Of a DNA stretch of 58,606 nt, positions 51,455 through 58,606 are shown in pieces (positions within the stretch are counted from its first letter, which is position 1; the number at the start of each line of letters is the position of its first letter). The notes below the pieces were generated by a model. It saw nothing but the letters and a program-made list of their open reading frames with translations, did no database searches and had not been told where the DNA came from. The stretch spans positions 1 through 58,606 of the forward strand of contig CAZJHS010000009.1 of assembly GCA_964545895.1 (NCBI GenBank). The letters run 5' to 3'. Source of the DNA: UBA6183 sp964545895. Its GTDB lineage: Bacteria > Bacteroidota > Bacteroidia > UKL13-3. Position numbers and translations under genes: made by a program.

Positions 51455-52858
51455 ATGAATTTTAATAACATAAAACAAGTATATTTTTTAGGCATAGGCG
51501 GTATTGGCATGAGTGCCATTGCACGCTACTTCAACACCCAAAAAATTGCGGTAATGGGTTATGATAAAACAGAAACTGAACTGACCAAAAATTTGGTTAA
51601 TGAGGGAATAAAAATTCATTACACCGACCAAGGAAGTGAATTGGCCAACTTCGGATTTAATCCAGAAACAACATTGGTGGTATTAACTCCTGCTATTCCT
51701 AAAAATCACGAAGAGTATAATTGGTTTCAACAAAACGCATTTACCATTTTAAAGCGTTCGCAAGTATTAGGAATTATAACCGATGCCTATAAAACTGCAG
51801 GTGTTGCAGGTACACATGGTAAAACTACTACATCAACATTATTGGCACATATTTTAAAACAAAGTAGTGTTGATTGTGCTGCATTTTTAGGAGGAGTTTC
51901 TACCAACTATAACAGTAATTTATTGCTTCATCAAACTCATCAAACAGAAACTAAAAACCAACTTATGGTGGTTGAAGCTGATGAATTTGACCGCTCATTT
52001 TTAACGTTACATCCAAGCATAGGAATTATTACTTCAACCGATGCCGACCATCTTGATATTTATGGCGAACATGAAGCACTAAAAAAATCGTTTGCTGATT
52101 ATGCTTCGCAAGTACGTGATGTGCTTTTCATAAAAAAAGAATTAGAACTTTACTCAGAGTTAAAATTAGCAGATAATACTAATCGCATTAAATCATACAG
52201 CATTACGCAGCAAGCTGATGTGTATGCAACCAATATTACAATTATTGGCGATACTTACTATTTTGATTTACATGCAGGTGATATCATACTTGCAAATTTA
52301 CATTTAGGCATACCAGGTTTACACAATGTAGAAAACGCAGTAGCTGCAAGTGCAGCTGCCTTGCACGCAGGTGTAAGTAGCGATGAATTGCGCAATGGAT
52401 TAGCAACCTTTACTGGTGTTAAACGTAGATTTGAATATAAACTTAAATCACAAAACTTAGTTTACATTGATGATTATGCACATCATCCAACAGAGCTATC
52501 GGCTATTATTGGTTCAGTTAAAAAAATGTATGCTGGCAAAAAAGTACTAGCCATATTTCAACCTCACTTATATAGTCGAACACGCGATTTTGTTGATGGC
52601 TTTGCCGAGAGTTTATCAATGGCTGATGAAGTAATTTTATTAGACATTTACCCTGCACGCGAATTACCAATAGCAGGTGTAACCTCTCAAATTATTTTTG
52701 ATAAAATAACACAACCCAATAAAACACTTTGTACCAAAGCAGATGTACTAAACTTACTAACTAAAAAACAATTAGAGGTGGTACTTACTGTTGGTGCTGG
52801 TGATATTGACACCCTTGTAGAACCAATTGCAACCTACTTAACAAACAGCAATAACTAA
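51455..52858 (+). CDS. murC: UDP-N-acetylmuramate-L-alanine ligase MurC
   Basis: The 467-residue ligase adds the first amino acid, L-Ala. The N-terminal segment FLGIGGIGMSAIARYF is near 10-25, the ATP site GTHGKTTTSTLLAHIL near 120-135, and the C-terminal YDDYAHHPTEL-type segment (reads IDDYAHHPTELSAI) near 345-358. Its stop overlaps the ftsQ start by 1 bp (TAATG). A ddl gene is not inserted here, which is usual for this phylum. Confidence 0.97.
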   Translation: MNFNNIKQVYFLGIGGIGMSAIARYFNTQKIAVMGYDKTETELTKNLVNEGIKIHYTDQGSELANFGFNPETTLVVLTPAIPKNHEEYNWFQQNAFTILKRSQVLGIITDAYKTAGVAGTHGKTTTSTLLAHILKQSSVDCAAFLGGVSTNYNSNLLLHQTHQTETKNQLMVVEADEFDRSFLTLHPSIGIITSTDADHLDIYGEHEALKKSFADYASQVRDVLFIKKELELYSELKLADNTNRIKSYSITQQADVYATNITIIGDTYYFDLHAGDIILANLHLGIPGLHNVENAVAASAAALHAGVSSDELRNGLATFTGVKRRFEYKLKSQNLVYIDDYAHHPTELSAIIGSVKKMYAGKKVLAIFQPHLYSRTRDFVDGFAESLSMADEVILLDIYPARELPIAGVTSQIIFDKITQPNKTLCTKADVLNLLTKKQLEVVLTVGAGDIDTLVEPIATYLTNSNN

Positions 52859-53664
52859 TGGCTTGGGATAAACATAAATTTATAGCACGTGCAAAAAAAA
52901 TTGGCTACATCACACTTTGGAGTGCGTTAGTGGTTGCACTTTTTATAAGCGTGTCGTTTATCAATAAGCAAGAAAAAACGGTTACTTGTAGTGCAATAAA
53001 AGTAAGCATTGAACCCACAGAAGCAGCCAATTTTGTAGATAGAGAAATGATACTTAAAACCATTAGAAAAGATGGTAACGAACAAAAAATAATTGGACTA
53101 GCGATAAACAACATTGGAATACCGTGGTTAGAAAAAAAACTATGTGGAAATCCGATGATAAAAACCGCACAAGTGTATAGTGATATGAACGGTGTACTAA
53201 ACATTCACATCACCCAACGTAGGCCAATACTGCGTATTTTTAATGCATTTGGCGAGAGTTATTACCTTGATGAAGATGGGCTAAAAATGCCTGTATCGCC
53301 TGATTATACTGCACATGTACCAGTTGCATCGGGCTTCATTTTTGAACATGGCACAGGAAGAGATAGTGCGCAAAGCCCTGTGGGTAAAGCACTTTTTAAG
53401 ATAGCCACATATGTTGATAAAGATACTTTTTGGAACGCGCAGATAGAACAGATATTTGTTACAACTGAAAGTGAGTTTACACTTATTCCTAATGTAGGTG
53501 ATCAAACAATCATTTTTGGCGATGCAAACGATGTAGAAGACAAGTTTAAACGACTGATGCTTTTTTACCAAGAAGCCATGAGTAGAATAGGTTGGAATAC
53601 ATACAGCAGCATTAATGTAAAGTACAAGAATCAAATAGTTTGTAAAAAGAAATTTAGTTTATAG
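52858..53664 (+). CDS. ftsQ: Cell-division protein FtsQ
   Basis: The 268-residue protein has a basic cytoplasmic start, one membrane helix (about 16-36) and a periplasmic POTRA-like domain with a FtsQ-type beta domain (KTAQVYSDMNGVLNIHITQR near 102-121 and FNAFGESYYLDEDGLKMPV). Sequence identity to E. coli is low; the call rests on topology and on position between murC and ftsA. It recruits FtsL/FtsB at the septum. Confidence 0.85.
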   Translation: MAWDKHKFIARAKKIGYITLWSALVVALFISVSFINKQEKTVTCSAIKVSIEPTEAANFVDREMILKTIRKDGNEQKIIGLAINNIGIPWLEKKLCGNPMIKTAQVYSDMNGVLNIHITQRRPILRIFNAFGESYYLDEDGLKMPVSPDYTAHVPVASGFIFEHGTGRDSAQSPVGKALFKIATYVDKDTFWNAQIEQIFVTTESEFTLIPNVGDQTIIFGDANDVEDKFKRLMLFYQEAMSRIGWNTYSSINVKYKNQIVCKKKFSL

Positions 53665-53669
53665 TGGCC

Positions 53670-54983
53670 ATGCAGCACGTTAAAAAAATTATTGTAGGTT
53701 TAGATATTGGTACCACCAAAGTGTGTGCCATTGTAGGCACCAAAAACGAATTTGGTAAGGTAGAAATTTTGGGTATGGGTAAGGCCGATTCGCTTGGCGT
53801 TATTCGTGGCGAAGTGCGCAATATCGACAAAACCGTTAAAGCCATTAAAGAGGCCATTGAAAAAGCCAAAGCAAGTATTCAAGGCGGAAGCAACATTCGC
53901 ATTGATATTCACTCGGTGCATGCGGGTATTGCTGGCCAACACATTAAAAGCAAACAACACCGCAATAGTGTTAGTCGCAAAAATCCAGATAGTGAAATTA
54001 CACTTGATGAAGTAATTGATTTTATAAAAGAAACAGAAAAATTAGCATTGCCTCCGGGTGATGAAATTATTCATGTTTTACCACAAGAATACCAAGTTGA
54101 TGATTTTGCTGATGTTGCAGATCCTGTAGGAATTGCAGGTGTTCGTTTATCGGCAAATTTTCACATCATTACTGGCCACGTTGAGGCTATCAAAAATATC
54201 AACAAAAGTGTTCACCGCGCAGGACTTGATGTAGCTGATTTGATTTTAGAACCACTATCGTCAGCCGAAGCTGTACTTACCCCAGAAGAAATGGAAGCTG
54301 GAGTTTGTTTAGTTGATATTGGTGGCGGAACAACTGATGTGGCTATTTTCAAAAATGGCATTATTCGCCATACTGCAGTTATTCCATTTGGTGGAAATAT
54401 TATTACGGATGATGTGGTGGAAGGTTGCCAAGTATTGCGCAATCAAGCAGAATTATTAAAAGTAAAATTTGGTTCGGCAGTTGCCGATGAAAATAAGGAA
54501 AATGAAATTGTTTGTATTCCTGGTTTCCACGGACGTGCACCAAAAGAAGTTTCTATCAAAAACTTAGCTATGGTTATCCAAGCGCGTGTTGAAGAAATTT
54601 TCGAATCAGTTTTATTTCAAATTAAAAGCTCAGGTTTAGAGCGCAAACTAAACGCAGGTATTGTTATTACAGGCGGTGGCTCACAACTAAAACACTTAAG
54701 CAAATTGGTTGAGTATGTTACTGGTATGGATACTCGTATTGGATATCCAAATGAGCATATTGCCAAATCAATTGTTGATGAAATAAAAAGCCCAATGTAT
54801 GCTACAAGTGTTGGTTTAGTTATTAAAGGATTAAATGATAGCATAACCGACAGAGAAGAACCTGCAACACAAGAAGAAATAGAAGAATCCATTAAGCATC
54901 CAAAAACAGGTGGTTTCTTAAAAAATTGGCTCGATAAAGGCATGGCCTGGTTAAACGATGCTGATGATATGAAAGATTTTTAA
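53670..54983 (+). CDS. ftsA: Cell-division protein FtsA
   Basis: About 437 residues with the actin-like fold: phosphate-1 IVGLDIGTTKVCAIVG at the start, phosphate-2 LVDIGGGTTDVAIF and adenosine loop IVITGGGSQLKHL. The C-terminus carries a likely membrane helix (FLKNWLDKGMAWLND). FtsA tethers FtsZ to the membrane. The ATG at 53670 is used here; a GTG at 53664 overlaps the ftsQ stop (TAGTG) and may be the true start. Confidence 0.95.
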   Translation: MQHVKKIIVGLDIGTTKVCAIVGTKNEFGKVEILGMGKADSLGVIRGEVRNIDKTVKAIKEAIEKAKASIQGGSNIRIDIHSVHAGIAGQHIKSKQHRNSVSRKNPDSEITLDEVIDFIKETEKLALPPGDEIIHVLPQEYQVDDFADVADPVGIAGVRLSANFHIITGHVEAIKNINKSVHRAGLDVADLILEPLSSAEAVLTPEEMEAGVCLVDIGGGTTDVAIFKNGIIRHTAVIPFGGNIITDDVVEGCQVLRNQAELLKVKFGSAVADENKENEIVCIPGFHGRAPKEVSIKNLAMVIQARVEEIFESVLFQIKSSGLERKLNAGIVITGGGSQLKHLSKLVEYVTGMDTRIGYPNEHIAKSIVDEIKSPMYATSVGLVIKGLNDSITDREEPATQEEIEESIKHPKTGGFLKNWLDKGMAWLNDADDMKDF

Positions 54984-55010
54984 TTAATAACCCAAAATAA
55001 ACATACCAAT

Positions 55011-56828
55011 ATGAACGCTCTAAAATTCGATTTACCGAAAGATAAATCAAGCATAATAAAAGTGCTTGGCGTAGGCGGTGGTGGTGGAAATGCCGTTAAC
55101 CACATGTTTAACCAAGGCATTAAAGGGGTTGATTTTGTTATTTGTAATACCGATTTACAAGCTCTTGAGGCAAGCCCAATTCCGAATAAAATACAGTTAG
55201 GTGCAAGTTTAACTGCTGGTTTAGGTGCTGGTGCCGATCCTGAAAAGGGTCATAATAGCGCAATGGAAGCCATTGAAGATATTATAGAAGTACTTGGTGT
55301 AAATACCAAAATGCTTTTTGTTACGGCAGGTATGGGCGGTGGAACTGGTACTGGTGCCGCTCCTGTTATTGCTAAGGCTGCACGCGAATTGGATATTTTA
55401 ACGGTTGGTATTGTTACTACACCTTTTAGTTTTGAAGGTAAAAAACGTAAAAACCATGCCGATGAAGGTATTGAACAACTAAAGCGTAGTGTTGATTGCT
55501 TATTGGTAATTAACAATGATAAAATTAAAGATATGTATGGCAACTTACCTATTCGCACTGCGTTTAGTCATGCCAATGATATTTTAACTATTGCAGCCAA
55601 AGGTATTGCCGAAATAATTACCTACCCAGGTTATATTAACGTGGATTTTGAAGACGTTAAAACCGTAATGCGCAACAGCGGTGTTGCCCTTATGGGTAGC
55701 GCAAGTGCCGAAGGTGATAACCGTGCGATGGATGCTGTTAAAGCGGCATTAGCATCGCCATTACTAAACGACAATCAAATACACGGTGCTAAAAATATTT
55801 TATTAAACATCTCGTTTGGAGCAAGCGAAGTATTGATGGACGAAATCGACATGATTTCGAACTTTGTACAAGAGCAAGCTGGCCAAACTGCCGATGTTAT
55901 TTTTGGAACTTCAATTGATGAAACGTTAGGCGAAAAACTAGCTGTAACAATTATTTGTACAGGTTTTGAAAGCCGCGAAAATCAAATTGTATACAACACC
56001 CCAAACACAGCTGTTAATAACGCTCCAGTAAACAATACCACTAAACACGTATTGTACGAAGAGCCTAAAAAACCAGAAATGATTGTGGTTAATCCTTTGG
56101 TTGAAGCAATAAAACCTATAGAGGAAATTAAACCTGAACCTCCAGTTGAAATAATAGCAGCAATAGTGCCTGCAACTATAGAGCCTGTTGCATTTGTAGC
56201 ACCAGAGCCAATAGTAAACGAAGTTGAAGAAATGGGTAAAGAAGAAATTCGTCATCAATTAATTTTTGATGAAACACCTATTGCTAACGAAATAGAAGAA
56301 ACAACTGAGGAAGTATTTGAGCAACCAACTTTAGCTTTTGAAATAGAGAATACTATTGAAGAAGTTGAAGAAGAGTTTATAGCTCCGATAGCTGAAATTC
56401 AGGAACCGTTTATAAAAACAATTGAACCTATTATAAACGAAATTGAATTACCTGAACTAAACGAAGCTGTTGCCGAAACTCCAATTGCCGAATATCAAAA
56501 CAACGAAATTACTGCCGATTTTAATGCAGATACCCCATTTGATTTTGACTTTGATGGCGAAGAAGAAAACAGCAACAACGACCAAGAGGAGAAAATAAAA
56601 CAAAGTATTGCACGCCTTAAAAAAATTAAGGATTTAAACTTACAAATAAACTCTCCTACTGGCTTGCGCGAGTTAGAAACTCAACCAGCTTATTTACGTA
56701 AACAGAAAAAATTAAACGATGTTCCGCACTCATCAGAAAATGCAGTATCGCGTTTAAGTTTATTTGATGATGGAACTAATAACGGAATACGTACCAACAA
56801 TAGTTTTTTACACGATAACGTTGACTAA
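55011..56828 (+). CDS. ftsZ: Cell-division GTPase FtsZ with long C-terminal linker
   Basis: At 605 residues it is far longer than the 383-residue E. coli FtsZ. The tubulin-like GTPase core (about 1-320) contains VGGGGGNAVNHM, GMGGGTGTGAAPVI (tubulin signature) and FVTAGMGG. Residues about 330-560 are an acidic, Glu/Pro/Ile-rich, probably disordered linker. The tail near VSRLSLFDD is the likely conserved peptide that binds FtsA. It forms the Z-ring. It ends the dcw cluster; a strong terminator follows at 56849. Confidence 0.97.
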   Translation: MNALKFDLPKDKSSIIKVLGVGGGGGNAVNHMFNQGIKGVDFVICNTDLQALEASPIPNKIQLGASLTAGLGAGADPEKGHNSAMEAIEDIIEVLGVNTKMLFVTAGMGGGTGTGAAPVIAKAARELDILTVGIVTTPFSFEGKKRKNHADEGIEQLKRSVDCLLVINNDKIKDMYGNLPIRTAFSHANDILTIAAKGIAEIITYPGYINVDFEDVKTVMRNSGVALMGSASAEGDNRAMDAVKAALASPLLNDNQIHGAKNILLNISFGASEVLMDEIDMISNFVQEQAGQTADVIFGTSIDETLGEKLAVTIICTGFESRENQIVYNTPNTAVNNAPVNNTTKHVLYEEPKKPEMIVVNPLVEAIKPIEEIKPEPPVEIIAAIVPATIEPVAFVAPEPIVNEVEEMGKEEIRHQLIFDETPIANEIEETTEEVFEQPTLAFEIENTIEEVEEEFIAPIAEIQEPFIKTIEPIINEIELPELNEAVAETPIAEYQNNEITADFNADTPFDFDFDGEEENSNNDQEEKIKQSIARLKKIKDLNLQINSPTGLRELETQPAYLRKQKKLNDVPHSSENAVSRLSLFDDGTNNGIRTNNSFLHDNVD

Positions 56829-56848
56829 AAATTATTAAAACGTAATAT

Positions 56849-56887
56849 AAAATCCCCAAATTGAATCAAATCAGTTTGGGGATTTTT
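56849..56887. terminator. Rho-independent terminator of the dcw cluster
   Basis: AAAATCCCCAAA (56849-56860) pairs with TTTGGGGATTTT (56875-56886) and is followed by T. It also serves the convergent fic gene. Confidence 0.9.
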
Positions 56888-56915
56888 GTTTAATAACGCA
56901 TCATAAATAGGTGCG

Positions 56916-57887
56916 CTATACTTTTGGTTTACGCGTGGTTTTTATTGCCTTTACATAATCATGGATGGCATCTTCTGTTGTATACCAAACTCTACCCTCT
57001 TTGTATGCATCAATTTCACCCCTACGAGCTAACAAACTGATATACTCTTGGCTATATCCATAAGGCACCAAACCTTCGTTTACAATATTGCCAATAGGTT
57101 TATAATCTTCGGCATAATTATCCAAGTTGCTTAAATAAATATCCAAACTACGCTCCATGGCTTGGCACACCAATAATAGCAATTTGCTATAATCGCCTTC
57201 GTTGGCTCTGTTTAATGCCGCGTAATATTTTTTTCTATCATTACGCAAAATAATAGCCGGTGGATAGCCATCTTTCATCATCAATAAATTAAACAGTAAA
57301 CGTGCCGTGCGACCATTACCATCAAAAAATGGATGTATCCATACAAACCTATGATGAAAAATACTAGCCCTCACTAAGGTATGCATATCAGCAGATTCTT
57401 TATTAACCCAATGCATTAACTCATGCACATAATCGTATACTTTTAGTGCATTAGGAGGAGTGAAATTAGCCCCAGTAATACGTACACCCGAATTACGAAA
57501 ACGCCCTGCAAAATCCTTTTCAATTTTATCCAACACTAACTCATGGGTGTGTAAAATATCATGCTCATTAATGATGTAATTGGGTTTAGCAATAGATTCA
57601 ATATAATCAACTGCATCTTGATGATTAACTGCTTCAAAATGCTCACGTAAGGATTTTCCTTTAACGGTGATACCATCTTGCAATACCAACTTGGTTTCTT
57701 GTAAGGTTAACGTGTTTCCCTCAATACTGTTGCTGTTGTATGTCCATTCAATGGCTAATCCTTCTTTAATACGATGAAGGGCAGCCGCGGGTATTGGCCT
57801 TGATTGGTTGAGTTTTCTCAATTTTTCATCAAGCCTAGCAAGCAGCTGTTTGGTGCTGGTATCAATTGGTGCATTTTTCCATTCCAC
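56916..57887 (-). CDS. Fic-family AMPylation-type protein
   Basis: This 323-residue protein has the Fic signature IHPFFDGNGRTARLLFNLLM (catalytic His near 194) and a class II inhibitory motif S-x-x-x-E-G (SNSIEGNT near 52-59) that blocks the ATP site until released. A C-terminal winged-helix-like region (about 265-310) resembles DNA-binding Fic proteins. Family members transfer AMP or other nucleotide parts to target hydroxyls. No toxin partner is adjacent. The start is GTG at 57887, because a stop lies two codons upstream in frame. A near-consensus -7 (GATATTTG) just upstream suggests an almost leaderless mRNA. Confidence 0.9.
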   Translation of the reverse strand: MEWKNAPIDTSTKQLLARLDEKLRKLNQSRPIPAAALHRIKEGLAIEWTYNSNSIEGNTLTLQETKLVLQDGITVKGKSLREHFEAVNHQDAVDYIESIAKPNYIINEHDILHTHELVLDKIEKDFAGRFRNSGVRITGANFTPPNALKVYDYVHELMHWVNKESADMHTLVRASIFHHRFVWIHPFFDGNGRTARLLFNLLMMKDGYPPAIILRNDRKKYYAALNRANEGDYSKLLLLVCQAMERSLDIYLSNLDNYAEDYKPIGNIVNEGLVPYGYSQEYISLLARRGEIDAYKEGRVWYTTEDAIHDYVKAIKTTRKPKV

Positions 57888-58031
57888 ATTTCAAATATCG
57901 GATAACTATTTTTTATTTACAAACGATATTTATACATTTAACTAACTTACACCAACCTTTGTATTTTTATTTCAATAAACAGCCGTTTAGATAATTTAAA
58001 CGGAGTTAATTAAACATTAACCTTTTAGTAA

Positions 58032-58061
58032 TTTGCCAAGTGCGACATTCTACTATTTTTG
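58032..58061 (+). promoter_or_regulatory. Promoter TTTG-N18-TATTTTTG
   Basis: TTTG at 58032-58035 and TATTTTTG at 58054-58061 are a full consensus match with 18-bp spacing, 22 bp before the ATG of the last gene. Confidence 0.8.
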
Positions 58062-58083
58062 TTATCTGATAGAAATCACCTTT

Positions 58084-58606
58084 ATGCGAAATACATACAA
58101 ACTATTAAACAAATATTTACTCGTTGCAATTATCCTGGCGTTTGTAACTCCTAAGTGGAGTTGGGGGCAAATATACGTTCACGATTTTGGCACAACCGCA
58201 ATTTCAACAAAACCATATACTGGCACACCTACAACACTTAACTCGAATTTAAGTAACTCATCATGGACAACAAGTTCAGCAGGATTTGGGGGATTAGCAG
58301 GAAGTAGCGGACAGTCACTTTCTCTCTCGAACTCAGGTGGAAGCCCTACTATTACTCTTACTTTTGATATTGCAAATAATTATAAAGTTAATATTACAAA
58401 CTTCAACTTTTGGAGAGTACGCAGTAGTACAGGAGCAACAAGCTGGTCCATGACCATTAATGGAGTTTCAGTCGGAAGTGGCACGGTTCCAACAACTGGA
58501 TCATTAATTGGATCAACAGCCGTTAGTTCCCCTATTACAGGAATATCAGGTTCGATTACAGTTGTATTAACACTTTCTGGTGCTAGTGGAACAGGAACAT
58601 TCAGAC
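58084..58606 (+). CDS. Large secreted protein, N-terminal 174 residues (C-terminus beyond window edge)
   Basis: The frame is open from the ATG to the window edge. A signal peptide (about 1-31; hydrophobic YLLVAIILAFVTP) ends at SWGQ. The mature part is Ser/Thr/Gly-rich and beta-like (GGLAGSSGQSLSLSNSGGSP, YKVNITNFNFWRVRSSTG), as in surface adhesins or T9SS cargos of this phylum. A well-matched promoter precedes it. No enzyme motif is visible in the part given. A sorting domain, if any, is outside the window. Confidence 0.8.
   Translation, partial: MRNTYKLLNKYLLVAIILAFVTPKWSWGQIYVHDFGTTAISTKPYTGTPTTLNSNLSNSSWTTSSAGFGGLAGSSGQSLSLSNSGGSPTITLTFDIANNYKVNITNFNFWRVRSSTGATSWSMTINGVSVGSGTVPTTGSLIGSTAVSSPITGISGSITVVLTLSGASGTGTFR

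Noticed and set aside
1..58606. CRISPR array, prophage or insertion sequence
   Set aside because: I saw no array of spaced direct repeats, no transposase or integrase frame, and gene order is that of core genome throughout. The phage-like protein at 8177-8989 is in a host operon.

Overview
The window is a chromosomal segment of a low-GC member of the Bacteroidota, probably Bacteroidia; I cannot place it below class. Four observations support this. There are gliding-type gldA/gldF/gldG genes. Secreted proteins carry type IX secretion (T9SS) C-terminal sorting domains. There is a TonB-dependent receptor with a carboxypeptidase-regulatory N-terminus. Promoters match the Bacteroidota consensus TTTG-N18-20-TAnnTTTG, seen most cleanly before both tRNA genes. 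Both window ends cut through large secreted proteins. A 100-N scaffold gap with identical 55-bp flanks shows this is a draft assembly.

Layout. 1-6.4 kb: a truncated secreted protein, a lipoprotein pair resembling the MbnP/MbnH copper-protein and di-haem-enzyme system, yajQ, corA, and an ABC1/UbiB kinase-like gene with a TetR regulator. 6.5-10.7 kb: an operon of a MORN-repeat/vWA protein, a YkgJ-type Cys-cluster protein, a protein resembling phage homing endonucleases, and miaA, followed by a 55-residue Cys-rich protein overlapping an RluE-type pseudouridine synthase. 10.7-19.9 kb: a T9SS cargo, a TonB receptor, a small membrane protein, a eukaryote-type citrate synthase coupled to lptE, a TPR-like protein and secG, then an ECF sigma factor with an anti-sigma protein that also ends in a predicted outer-membrane barrel. 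20-28.8 kb: groES-groEL, a YD-repeat-like protein coupled to a serine hydrolase, hisS, an aldehyde dehydrogenase, a single-domain response regulator and a T9SS cargo with a CxxCH site. 28.8-36 kb: a double AAA+ ATPase with a duplicated N-terminal module, tRNA-Ser and tRNA-Pro, then birA-coaX-OMP-lptC opposite rsfS. 36-40.7 kb: gldA-gldF-gldG plus a DUF4340 gene. 41-56.8 kb: the complete division and cell-wall (dcw) cluster mraZ-rsmH-ftsL-ftsI-murE-mraY-murD-ftsW-murG-murC-ftsQ-ftsA-ftsZ. 56.9-58.6 kb: a Fic protein and the start of another secreted protein.

How the genes work together. The dcw cluster holds 13 tightly packed genes for lipid II synthesis and septation. It is preceded by three AAAGTGG boxes at 10-bp spacing, which match a published MraZ operator pattern and imply autoregulation. 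lptC, lptE, secG, the TonB receptor and the T9SS cargos serve envelope biogenesis. The sigma/anti-sigma pair probably senses an envelope state.

Most of the window is core genome. I saw no transposase, integrase, prophage or CRISPR array. The most unusual items are the MbnP/MbnH-like pair, the anti-sigma/barrel fusion, the phage-endonuclease-like protein inside the miaA operon, the MraZ boxes, a palindromic bidirectional promoter and an orphan terminator that may end a small RNA.
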